This document shows positions 27,017 through 34,241 of a stretch of DNA of 64,000 nt, in pieces. The translations under genes were made by a program, and so were the position numbers. Position 1 is the first letter of the stretch; every line of letters begins with the position of its first letter. The DNA comes from an uncultured Opitutia bacterium (lineage in GTDB: Bacteria > Verrucomicrobiota > Verrucomicrobiia > Opitutales > Opitutaceae): NCBI GenBank assembly GCA_903825285.1, contig CAIJZY010000031.1:86078-150077 (forward strand), written 5' to 3'. The notes beneath the pieces are model-generated. The model was not told the origin of the DNA and made no database searches. It saw nothing but the letters and a program-made list of their open reading frames with translations.

Positions 27017-28207
27017 TCAGCCCGCCGCCGCCAGCAGCTGCCAGCAGTACCACTGCATGCGCGGGAGGTGGAACGGGCCCTTCCAGGTGCCGCCCTTCAG
27101 CCGCGACGACACGCTGCCGTCCCGGTGCAGGTAGCCGTACCACTCGCCGTGCTCCGGGTCGGGAAAATGCGCGTAGGACCAGTCGTGCACCTGCCGGTGC
27201 CAGGCCTCGTACTTGGCGTCGCCCGTCAGCTCCCCGGCGAGCAGCGTGGCGATGATCGTCTCGTTGTGCGGCCACCAGAACTTCATGTCGTGCCAGTATT
27301 CCTGCAGCGGGCGGCCGAGGACGTCCACGTGGTAGAGGATGCCGCCGTGCTCCTGGTCCCAGCCGCGCGCCCACATCCAGTCGAGGATGGTGCAGCCGAG
27401 CCGGATCAGCCGCGGGTCGCGGCCGCGGTGCTTCGCCTCGTGCAGGATGAACCACGCCGCCTCGATCGCGTGGCCGGGGTTGAGCTGGCGGCCGTCGAAA
27501 TGGTCCAGCAGCTCGCCGTGCGGCCCGGCGATCTCCAGCAGCGCCTGCAGGTCGGGCTTGAGAAAGGTGCCCTCGATCTCGCCGATGGCGCGGTCGATCC
27601 ACTCCGTACAGCTCGCGCCGCCCTCGCGGACCTCGCCGAGGTGCGCGCGCAGCTCCTGCGCCGTGACAATCGTGATCATCCGCGGCGCGAGGCCCTGCAT
27701 CGGGCGCGTCGCCGGGTCCGTCTTCGGCGCGATCGCGCCCGGCATGTACGCGTGGTGCAGGTACGTGGCCCAGGCCCGCTGCGCGTCCGCCGCCGAGCGC
27801 GCGTCGCCCGTCGCCCGCGCGTGGGCCGCGAACGCGATCGCCGCGAAGCACTCGCTGTAGGCGTACCGCCGCATCCGCAGCGGCCGGCCCTCGCGCGTGA
27901 CCGTGAAGTACAGCTTGCCGCCCGGGCCGTAGCCGTGGCGGCGGATGAACTCGAGGCACGACTCCGCCAGCTCGAGCCACTCGAGCCGGCGCTCGACCGT
28001 GAGGTAGGCCGTCAGGTAGGTCCACGCGGCGCGGCCCTGGAACCAGATCGCCTTGTCCGTCTCGATCACCGTGCCGTCGCGGTCCACGCCGGTGATGATC
28101 CCGCCGTGCTCGCGGTCCCAGCCATGCCGCAGCCAGAACGGCAGCACGTCGCGCAGCAGGCCGTCGCGGTAGATACCGGTCAGTTCAGCGCGGCGGGACG
28201 GGGTCAT
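27017..28207 (-). CDS. N-acylglucosamine 2-epimerase (AGE) family protein
   Basis: The protein has 396 residues, the usual AGE/cellobiose 2-epimerase size, without signal peptide. Visible features of the (alpha/alpha)6 barrel are WLRHGWDREHGGIITGVDRD, KAIWFQGRAAWTYLTAYLTV, YSECFAAIAFAAHARATGD, PGHAIEAAWFILHEAKHRGR and YWHDMKFWWPHNETIIATLL, with the conserved histidines in PGHAIE and WPHNE. The enzyme probably interconverts C2 epimers of a sugar or isomerises an aldose to a ketose. It is the first gene of the minus-strand row and is divergent from the GH67/GH20-like gene, with a 160-base gap between them. Confidence 0.92.
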   Translation of the reverse strand: MTPSRRAELTGIYRDGLLRDVLPFWLRHGWDREHGGIITGVDRDGTVIETDKAIWFQGRAAWTYLTAYLTVERRLEWLELAESCLEFIRRHGYGPGGKLYFTVTREGRPLRMRRYAYSECFAAIAFAAHARATGDARSAADAQRAWATYLHHAYMPGAIAPKTDPATRPMQGLAPRMITIVTAQELRAHLGEVREGGASCTEWIDRAIGEIEGTFLKPDLQALLEIAGPHGELLDHFDGRQLNPGHAIEAAWFILHEAKHRGRDPRLIRLGCTILDWMWARGWDQEHGGILYHVDVLGRPLQEYWHDMKFWWPHNETIIATLLAGELTGDAKYEAWHRQVHDWSYAHFPDPEHGEWYGYLHRDGSVSSRLKGGTWKGPFHLPRMQWYCWQLLAAAG

Positions 28208-28326
28208 GCGGGGGGAAGCCCGGAGGCTGGACCGGATCGCGCGCGGCGTCAGCTTTTTTCGCAGCCGGGGCCCGCGGCGCCCCGGCGGAGTAATTATTCA
28301 TGCCGCCGCCCGCGGGTCGCGCTTGT

Positions 28327-28342
28327 GTTTTCGGGCGAAAAC
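28327..28342. promoter_or_regulatory. Perfect 16-base palindrome, operator candidate
   Basis: GTTTTCG at 28327-28333 and CGAAAAC at 28336-28342 are exact inverted copies around GG. The site lies 26 bases before the ATG of the GH67/GH20-like gene and about 120 bases before the divergent AGE-family start. A CG-centred symmetry with A/T arms is reminiscent of LacI/GntR-type operators. There is no direct evidence of binding. Confidence 0.4.
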
Positions 28343-28367
28343 ATCTTTCGCGTGAGGCCTCCATCTC

Positions 28368-30692
28368 ATGTCCTCCGACCCGCTTCCCGCCGCCGTGCTG
28401 CCCCTGCGCAGCGTCACCTATCCCGCCCAGGGCCATCCGGTCGAGTCGACCGCCGCGTCCGAGCTCGCGCGCCGCGCCGGCCTCGTCGCCATTGCCGCCG
28501 GCCGCCCGGGCCGCGGTGTCAACGTCGCGCTCGCCGCGAATAAGTGGGCCCGCGTCCCCGGCGCGCCCGCCACGGGCGCGTGGATGTGGCTGCGCCTGAC
28601 CGACGCCGGCACGGGCGAGATCGTCGCCAACGAGCCCGCGCTGCTCTTCGCCGCCGTGCGCCTGCTGGCGAACGGCCTGAGCGACGCGACGCGCGCCCGG
28701 CTCGACCGCGGCGTGCTGATCAACGCCAGCTTCGGCTGGCACCGGCCGCACTGGGACAGCTGCTATACCCAGTACTGGCGCACCGCGCGCAAGTTCGACC
28801 CCGAGCACTACGTCGCCACGCTCGCGGAGAACGGCTTCACCCACGTCGAGGTCAACGGCCTCGAGGCCCACATGCCGTACGAGGACAGCGTGCAGTCGGA
28901 GTACTACCCGCAGTTCTACACCTACTGCCCCGGCTTCAACCATTTCATCGACACGCCGCTGACCCGCGGGATCTGGCCCGCGCACTACCTCGAGGCGAAC
29001 CTCACCCACCTGAAGAAGCTCGCCGCGCTCGGCCGCCGCTACGGCCTGCGCCCCGGCGTGTGCATGTTCGAGCCGCGCACGCTCCCCGAGCGCTTCTTCC
29101 AGCGCTACCCGACGCTCCGCGGCGCGCGGGTCGACCACCCGTTCCGCTCGCGCCTGCCGCGCTACACGCTGGCCCAGGACCATCCCGTCACCCTGCAGCA
29201 CTATCGCGCAGCCATCCAGGCGCTGCAGCAGTCGGTGCCGGACCTCAGCTACCTCTCCGTCTGGACCAACGACAGCGGCGCGGGCTTCGAGCACACCGGC
29301 TCGCTCTACGTCGGCCGCAACGGCGGGCCGTACATGATCCGCGAGTGGCGCAGCCACGAGAAGGTCGCCCAGGCCGCCGGCGAAAGCATCGGCCGCTACC
29401 TGCGCAACCTCCAGACCGCCGCCGCGGAGATCAACCCCGACTTCGACGTCATCCTCCGCCTCGAGCCGTTCAAGCTCGAGCAGGACTACATCAAGGCCGC
29501 CATGGGCAACCATGTCAGCTGGGAGGCCCCGACGCTGCTCGTGCGCGGCTATCACCTGCCGTACACGCACCCGCGCTACCCCGAGATGGGCGGCGTCGCC
29601 GGCAGCGCGCACCAGCCCGAGGTGGACCCGAGCGAGCGCGCCGTGCTGCGCGAGTCCCGCACCCGCGGCGCCGACCCGGTCATGCAGTACTCCGCCGGCC
29701 CGGTGATGAACCACGAGCCGCTGCTCGGCCTGCCCTTCCCGCGCCTGCTGCACCGCAAGCTCACCTCCATGCGCCGGCTCGGGCTCAACCGCATCAGCGC
29801 CCTCGGCGGCCTCGCCAACACCGCCGTCACGCCCTACTGGCCCAACCCCGCCATCCTCCGCGCCGCGCAGTTCACGCCGCAGCGCTCCGTGGACGTGGTC
29901 CTGCGCGAGACCGCGGAGCGGTTCGTCGGCGCGGCCCACGCCCCGGCGCTGGTCGCCGCGTGGGACGGGTTCGAGGAGGCGCTCAGCTGGCAGCCGCCCG
30001 TGCCGCTCTTCACCGGCTTCGGCTTCTGCTGGCAGCGCACGTTCGACCGGCCCTACGTGCCCGACATCGAGGCGATCCCGGAAAAGGAGCGCGCCTATTA
30101 CGAGCGCCACGGCTGCTTCCAGCACAATAATCCCGGCATCAATGATCTCGGGAAGGACGTGCTCTTCGACCTCGTGCCCCAGGCCTACGGCGCCAAGGCC
30201 GCGGCCGCGTTCGACCGCAACGTGCTGCCCCGCCTGACCCGGCTGATCGCGCGGCTCACGCGGCTCCAGGCCCGCACCGCCCGCGACGCCGCCGCGCAGG
30301 CCGTGTTCACCGACCTCCTCGACCGCACCCGCGCCTACCGCGTCTGGTGCACCTCGCTCCGGACGGTCTGCGCCTGGTGCGCCCACGTGCACGGCTACCT
30401 CGGCAGCAAGACCGCCGCGGCCCGGCGGCAGCACGAGCGTCTCCTCCAGGAGGCGATCGACCTCGAGCTGGCGAACACCGCGGACCTGATCGCCCTCCTC
30501 GAGGTCGCCAAGACCGAGGTCATGGTGCTGTCCGCCACGGGCAACAACACGTTCTTCTACGGCGAGAACCTGCCCGACCTCCTCCGCGAGAAGATCCGGC
30601 TGATGAAAAAGTACCGCCACCGGAAGCCCCGCATCGACCGCGACATCCTCTGGCGGCCAATCCCGGGGGCGCAGTGGCCGAAATTCGACTGA
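28368..30692 (+). CDS. Large protein with GH67/GH20-like N-terminal domain and TIM-barrel-like region; family unknown
   Basis: The protein has 774 residues and no signal peptide. Residues ~1-105 resemble the zincin-like N-terminal domain of GH20/GH67-type enzymes: AASELARRAGL, RGVNVALAANKW, WMWLRLTDAGTGEIVANEPA and LLFAAVRLLANGL. From ~118 a TIM-barrel-like region begins (INASFGWHRPHWDSCYTQYW, ENGFTHVEVNGLEAHMPYED, LSYLSVWTNDSGAGFEHTG). Residues ~600-760 are helical, with the basic end KKYRHRKPRIDRD. Candidate acidic residues are in WTNDSGAGFEHT and LRLEPFKLEQD. I do not recognise an exact family. By context it is probably a cytoplasmic glycosidase acting on oligosaccharides containing uronic or deoxy sugars. 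Confidence 0.65.
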   Translation: MSSDPLPAAVLPLRSVTYPAQGHPVESTAASELARRAGLVAIAAGRPGRGVNVALAANKWARVPGAPATGAWMWLRLTDAGTGEIVANEPALLFAAVRLLANGLSDATRARLDRGVLINASFGWHRPHWDSCYTQYWRTARKFDPEHYVATLAENGFTHVEVNGLEAHMPYEDSVQSEYYPQFYTYCPGFNHFIDTPLTRGIWPAHYLEANLTHLKKLAALGRRYGLRPGVCMFEPRTLPERFFQRYPTLRGARVDHPFRSRLPRYTLAQDHPVTLQHYRAAIQALQQSVPDLSYLSVWTNDSGAGFEHTGSLYVGRNGGPYMIREWRSHEKVAQAAGESIGRYLRNLQTAAAEINPDFDVILRLEPFKLEQDYIKAAMGNHVSWEAPTLLVRGYHLPYTHPRYPEMGGVAGSAHQPEVDPSERAVLRESRTRGADPVMQYSAGPVMNHEPLLGLPFPRLLHRKLTSMRRLGLNRISALGGLANTAVTPYWPNPAILRAAQFTPQRSVDVVLRETAERFVGAAHAPALVAAWDGFEEALSWQPPVPLFTGFGFCWQRTFDRPYVPDIEAIPEKERAYYERHGCFQHNNPGINDLGKDVLFDLVPQAYGAKAAAAFDRNVLPRLTRLIARLTRLQARTARDAAAQAVFTDLLDRTRAYRVWCTSLRTVCAWCAHVHGYLGSKTAAARRQHERLLQEAIDLELANTADLIALLEVAKTEVMVLSATGNNTFFYGENLPDLLREKIRLMKKYRHRKPRIDRDILWRPIPGAQWPKFD

Positions 30693-30716
30693 CGCTTGGC
30701 GTCAGTCGAATTTCGG
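30678..30716. repeat. Perfect 18-bp hairpin across a stop codon
   Basis: CCGAAATTCGACTGACGC at 30678-30695 is followed by TTG and its exact inverted copy GCGTCAGTCGAATTTCGG at 30699-30716. The stop codon TGA (30690-30692) of the preceding gene lies inside the left arm. It would form a very stable stem in mRNA; no T-run follows. The gene downstream is convergent, so a bidirectional terminator is the simplest reading. Confidence 0.75.
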
Positions 30717-30818
30717 AGAGGTCAGGAGTCAGAGATCAGAGGTCAGAGTGGTGAGCCTGTGCCCCGCTCACGGCCGAACGCGTGCGCCTGATCTCTGACC
30801 TCTGACATCTGGCTTCTG
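30717..30818. repeat. TCAGAG-type repeats in inverted orientation
   Basis: The left part (30717-30750) has repeated TCAGAG/GTCAG units and the right part (about 30787-30818) has the same units inverted. TCAGAGGTCAGAG occurs on the plus strand on the left and on the minus strand on the right, about 40 bases apart. It fills the gap between the convergent 774-residue gene and the araC-type gene. The sequence has low complexity and does not look coding. Confidence 0.5.
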
Positions 30819-30833
30819 AGCGCGCCCCGCGCG

Positions 30834-31685
30834 CTACCCGCCCCGGACCTTGCGGCGGAACTCCGACGGCGTGGAGCCGGTGATCTGCTTGAACACCTTT
30901 GAAAAGTGGAACACGTCGCAGAACTGCAGCTCCTCCGCGAGCTGCTTGAGCGTGTGGTCGCCGTGGTAGATCGCCGACTGCGCCCGCTCGACGCGCTTCC
31001 GCTTCTGAAACTGCCCCGGTGACATCCCGGTGCGCGCCGTGAACTGCTTCCGGAAATTCTCGTAACTCAGCCCGACCATCCGCGCCACCTGCTGCGGCGT
31101 CTGCCAGCCCTTCGCGTCCAGCCCGCCCAGCAGCCGCTGGCTGTCCTCCAGCCAGACGCGATCATTGGGGTCGCGGACATCCGTGTCGCGCAGCGCCAGC
31201 AGCGCGCCCAGCACGTTGAGGAACCGCCCGAGCGTGCGCAGCGCCGCCGCGCGGCCGTGACCCTTCTCCGGCCGCACCGATTCCTCCAGCTGCCGCGCCC
31301 AGAAGTCCACCGGCTCCGCGCGCCACACCGGCCGCACCGGGTCGAGCAGCCCGCACTTGCGCCACAGGTCGAACTGCGGGCCCGTGAACACGAAGTAGAG
31401 ATGCCGCCACGACGTGCCCGGGTTCGGTCCGTACGCGTGCGCCAGCTCGGGGAAGATCAGCGCGACATCCCCGGTCACCAGGTCCCGGCGCACGCCGCGC
31501 GCATCCGCGTAATAGCCCTGCGCCGACACCATGTAGATGAGCGCATAACTTCCCAAAACACGCATGCCAACGGGATCGATGCCCGCATTGTCATGCAACG
31601 CGCCAGCCAGCTGCATGCCGCCCGCAGGTGTCGGAAGTGGGCTTTCCAGCCACGGTTGCGCGCGAAAAGTTTCGAGGTACGCCAT
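30834..31685 (-). CDS. AraC-family transcriptional regulator
   Basis: The protein has 283 residues. The N-terminal part (about 25-130) is a cupin-like effector domain (LIYMVSAQGYYADARG, DVALIFPELAHAYGPNPG, SWRHLYFVFTG). The C-terminal ~100 residues carry two helix-turn-helix units: TPQQVARMVGLSYENFRKQF and a second with LKQLAEELQFCDVFHFSKVF, ending KQITGSTPSEFRR, the AraC/XylS signature. It is divergent from the phytanoyl-CoA-dioxygenase-like gene and probably controls it and possibly neighbouring sugar genes. The effector is unknown. Confidence 0.95.
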   Translation of the reverse strand: MAYLETFRAQPWLESPLPTPAGGMQLAGALHDNAGIDPVGMRVLGSYALIYMVSAQGYYADARGVRRDLVTGDVALIFPELAHAYGPNPGTSWRHLYFVFTGPQFDLWRKCGLLDPVRPVWRAEPVDFWARQLEESVRPEKGHGRAAALRTLGRFLNVLGALLALRDTDVRDPNDRVWLEDSQRLLGGLDAKGWQTPQQVARMVGLSYENFRKQFTARTGMSPGQFQKRKRVERAQSAIYHGDHTLKQLAEELQFCDVFHFSKVFKQITGSTPSEFRRKVRGG

Positions 31686-31760
31686 GCTCCTCCCATAAAG
31701 TACATGCCTTTTCCCACTTCAACCATTTTGTGCCAAAGCCCGCGCGTGTATGTTCGCCCG
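31686..31760. promoter_or_regulatory. Divergent intergenic region between araC-type and PhyH-type genes
   Basis: This 75-base, AT-richer gap separates the divergent start codons (31685 minus, 31761 plus). It must hold at least the promoter of the regulator, and the PhyH promoter may overlap the regulator start. I could not define -35/-10 boxes with confidence. If the PhyH gene starts at the in-frame ATG 31704 instead, the gap shrinks to 18 bases. Confidence 0.4.
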
Positions 31761-32681
31761 GTGAGCACCGCTACCCTGCCCCAGATCTATTCCTTTGGCC
31801 ACGCCCTCGACATGGGCGAGGACAAGTTCGGCCTCCTGCGCGACTCGTCCGACGCCGCGGAGGATTTCGTCGAGCTGCGCCGGCGCTTCGCCGCGGATGG
31901 CTACCTGTACATGAAGGGCTACCTCGACCGCGGGCAGGTGCTCGAGGCGCGCGCCGCGCTGACGGACCGCCTCGCGGCCGGCGGCGCGCTCGATCCGGCC
32001 CATCCCGCCATCGAGGGCATCGCGCGCCAGGACTCCGGCTACATCTTCAAGCCCGACCTGACCGCCGGCAACGAGCCGGTGCAGCGGCTGCTCTACTCCG
32101 GCCGCCTGACCGACTTCTACCGCCGGTTCTACGACGAGGACATCCGCCACTACGACTTCACGTGGCTGCGCGCCATCGGTCCCGGCAAGGGCACCAACCC
32201 GCACTGCGACCTGCCCTACATGGGCCGCGGCACGCACAACCACATGACGTGCTGGCTGCCGTACGGCGACGTGTCCTACGAGCTCGGCGGGCTCATGCTC
32301 CTCGAGGACTCCTTCCGCCGGATGGATCTCCTGAAAAACTACGTCTATCGCGACGTCGACGCCTTTTGTGAGAACAAGCCGACCGAAGTCGCCAAGGTGA
32401 AGGACGGCCGCTGGACCTTCACCGGCACGCTCTCGCACAACCCGCCCGCGGTCCGCAACAAGTTCGGCGGCCGCTGGCTCACCACCGAGTACGAGGCGGG
32501 CGACTTCCTGACGTTCGGCATGTTCATGGTCCACGCCTCCCTCGACAACCGCACGCCCAACCGGCTGCGCATCTCGAGCGACACGCGCTACCAGCGCGCC
32601 TCCGAGCCGATCGACGAGCGCTGGATCGGCGTCAACCCGCCGGCCCACGGCCCGAACGGGAAGCGGAACCTGATCTGCTGA
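31761..32681 (+). CDS. Phytanoyl-CoA dioxygenase (PhyH) family protein
   Basis: The protein has 306 residues from a GTG at 31761; an in-frame ATG at 31704 would add 19 residues (MPFPTSTILCQSPRVYVRPV begins that form). Fe(II)/2-oxoglutarate oxygenase ligands are visible as His148-x-Asp150 (NPHCD) and His258 (FMVHAS), with Arg268 (NRLRIS) for 2-oxoglutarate. The DGYLYMKGYLDRGQVLEARA segment at 47-66 is typical of PhyH proteins. It probably hydroxylates a small metabolite; no substrate can be named. It is divergent from the araC-type regulator and is followed by a ferritin-like protein after 119 bases. Confidence 0.9.
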   Translation: MSTATLPQIYSFGHALDMGEDKFGLLRDSSDAAEDFVELRRRFAADGYLYMKGYLDRGQVLEARAALTDRLAAGGALDPAHPAIEGIARQDSGYIFKPDLTAGNEPVQRLLYSGRLTDFYRRFYDEDIRHYDFTWLRAIGPGKGTNPHCDLPYMGRGTHNHMTCWLPYGDVSYELGGLMLLEDSFRRMDLLKNYVYRDVDAFCENKPTEVAKVKDGRWTFTGTLSHNPPAVRNKFGGRWLTTEYEAGDFLTFGMFMVHASLDNRTPNRLRISSDTRYQRASEPIDERWIGVNPPAHGPNGKRNLIC

Positions 32682-32766
32682 CCGGCTTCGGAGCTCGCAG
32701 CTCGCCGTTCGAAGACCGCGTATTTCCCTTCCCCGCGAGCCGCGACCTGAGCTTTTCCCTTTCCGC

Positions 32767-32786
32767 ACTCCGATCTGCGAACCGCG
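32767..32786 (+). repeat. Start-adjacent dispersed repeat, copy 1
   Basis: ACTCCGATCTGCGAACCGCG ends 15 bases before the ATG at 32801. The copy at 40085-40104 differs at one of 20 bases and also ends just before a start codon. Related text occurs before the starts at 41828 and 45235 on the minus strand. Confidence 0.6.
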
Positions 32787-32800
32787 AATTCCGATCCGCC

Positions 32801-34117
32801 ATGCCCACCGCCCCTTCCCGCCCCGCCCCGAGCGCCTCCAGCCGCATGGCGGCGGTCAACGAGATGACGCGCCTGCTGCGCCTCCTCTTCGAGGTGGAGC
32901 GCGACCTGGTCCGCACGCTGCCCACGCTCGTCTACCGCGTGGGTGAGCCGGAGCTGAAGTACCTCCTGTGCCAGCACGTCTGGGAATCCGCCGGCCACGC
33001 GCGCTTCCTGCGCGAGCGGGGTCGCGAACTCACCACTTTCGGCACCACCGACGCGGTGCGCGAGCCGATCCGCCGGCTGTTCACCGAGGCCGTCGGCGCC
33101 GCCACGGCCGACCCGCTCGTGATCGCCGCCGGCTTCTACGAGGTGCTCAAGCCCGCGCTGCTCGCCGCCTACCGCCACTACCTCGAGGTCACCGACCCGC
33201 TCGCCGACTGGCCCTCGAAAAAGCTCGTTGAGGATTTCGTCGCCGACGAGGAGCGCCACCTGCGCGAGATCGCCCCGCACCTCGCGGGCGTGGACGCCCG
33301 CGAGTGGAAGCTCCACCTCACCCAGGCCCTCGACGATCTCGGCGGCTGGCTCGGCCAGGAAACCCGCCTGCCGCTCGCCGCCGGCTACGTCTGGCAGCAG
33401 GACCTGACCCCGTACACGCATCCCGCCACCTGCAACCGCGCCCCGTACCCCGTCTGCTCGAGCGTGTTCGGCCTCGACCCGCGCGAGGATCCCATTGTCC
33501 GCCCGTGGCTCACCGACCCCCAGACCGACGCCCGCGTGATCCGGCTCATGGTCTATGTGTGGCTCATGATGGAGATGGACGCGATCGACTACCTCGCGAC
33601 GGTGTTCTACGACACGCCCGCGGCGCCGTTCGACCTGCACCACGACCTGGCGCGCCACCTCTGGGACGAGTCGCGCCACAGCCAGTTCGGCTTCCGCCAG
33701 CTGCCCAAGCTCGGCGTGGACCTCAAGACGGTCGAGCACTCGCTGGACCTCTACCACATCCTCGTCCAGATGCCGCCGCACGAGCGGTACGCGATGATGA
33801 CGATGGAATTTGAGGCCAACAGCTTCCCCACGAAGGCCACCGTGATGGACCGCGTGCGCGAGCTGAACGACTTCGAGGCCGACACGCTCCTGGCGTTCGA
33901 CCGCAACGACGAGCAGAACCACGTCCGCTACGGCCACCGCTGGCTGCCGGAGATGATGGCGATGTTCGGCGAGGAGCGTCCGACCGAGGAGTTCGTCGCC
34001 GCCACGCGCGAGAAGTTCAACCGCCTCGCCGGCCTGTACGGCGGCCGCACGCCGCACTCCCTGCCCCGCGAGCAGCGCCTCACGGGCGACAAGCTCCGCC
34101 GGATCGCCGGGATCTGA
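32801..34117 (+). CDS. Protein with two ferritin-like domains (possible di-metal enzyme)
   Basis: The protein has 438 residues, is soluble and helical. Two halves each look like a ferritin-like four-helix domain. In the second half the full set of potential metal ligands is present: Glu258 (MMEMD), Glu290-xx-His293 (DESRH), Glu335 or Glu337 (MEFEAN) and Glu371-xx-His374 (DEQNH). In the first half Glu62/His66 (WESAGH), Glu114 (FYEVLK) and Glu150-xx-His153 (DEERH) form a comparable set. DUF455/MiaE-like proteins have such folds; the exact family is uncertain. Its neighbour is an Fe/2-oxoglutarate oxygenase, so an oxidative pathway is conceivable. Confidence 0.75.
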   Translation: MPTAPSRPAPSASSRMAAVNEMTRLLRLLFEVERDLVRTLPTLVYRVGEPELKYLLCQHVWESAGHARFLRERGRELTTFGTTDAVREPIRRLFTEAVGAATADPLVIAAGFYEVLKPALLAAYRHYLEVTDPLADWPSKKLVEDFVADEERHLREIAPHLAGVDAREWKLHLTQALDDLGGWLGQETRLPLAAGYVWQQDLTPYTHPATCNRAPYPVCSSVFGLDPREDPIVRPWLTDPQTDARVIRLMVYVWLMMEMDAIDYLATVFYDTPAAPFDLHHDLARHLWDESRHSQFGFRQLPKLGVDLKTVEHSLDLYHILVQMPPHERYAMMTMEFEANSFPTKATVMDRVRELNDFEADTLLAFDRNDEQNHVRYGHRWLPEMMAMFGEERPTEEFVAATREKFNRLAGLYGGRTPHSLPREQRLTGDKLRRIAGI

Positions 34118-34160
34118 TCCGCGCACGCCGCGCGAAAGGCGAATTCCGCCCAGCAGCGGC

Positions 34161-34176
34161 CCGGGCGACCGCCCGG
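34161..34176. terminator. Short GC hairpin behind ferritin-like gene
   Basis: CCGGGCG at 34161-34167 and CGCCCGG at 34170-34176 are exact inverted copies, 44 bases after the stop codon at 34117 and 66 bases before the symporter start. No T-run follows, so an intrinsic terminator is only possible, not shown. Confidence 0.35.
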
Positions 34177-34241
34177 CAGGCCTGAATGTTCGGTTGGTCA
34201 CCGCTTGAAAGCGCCGGGGGGGTGCCCTTTCCTGCAAGCGG

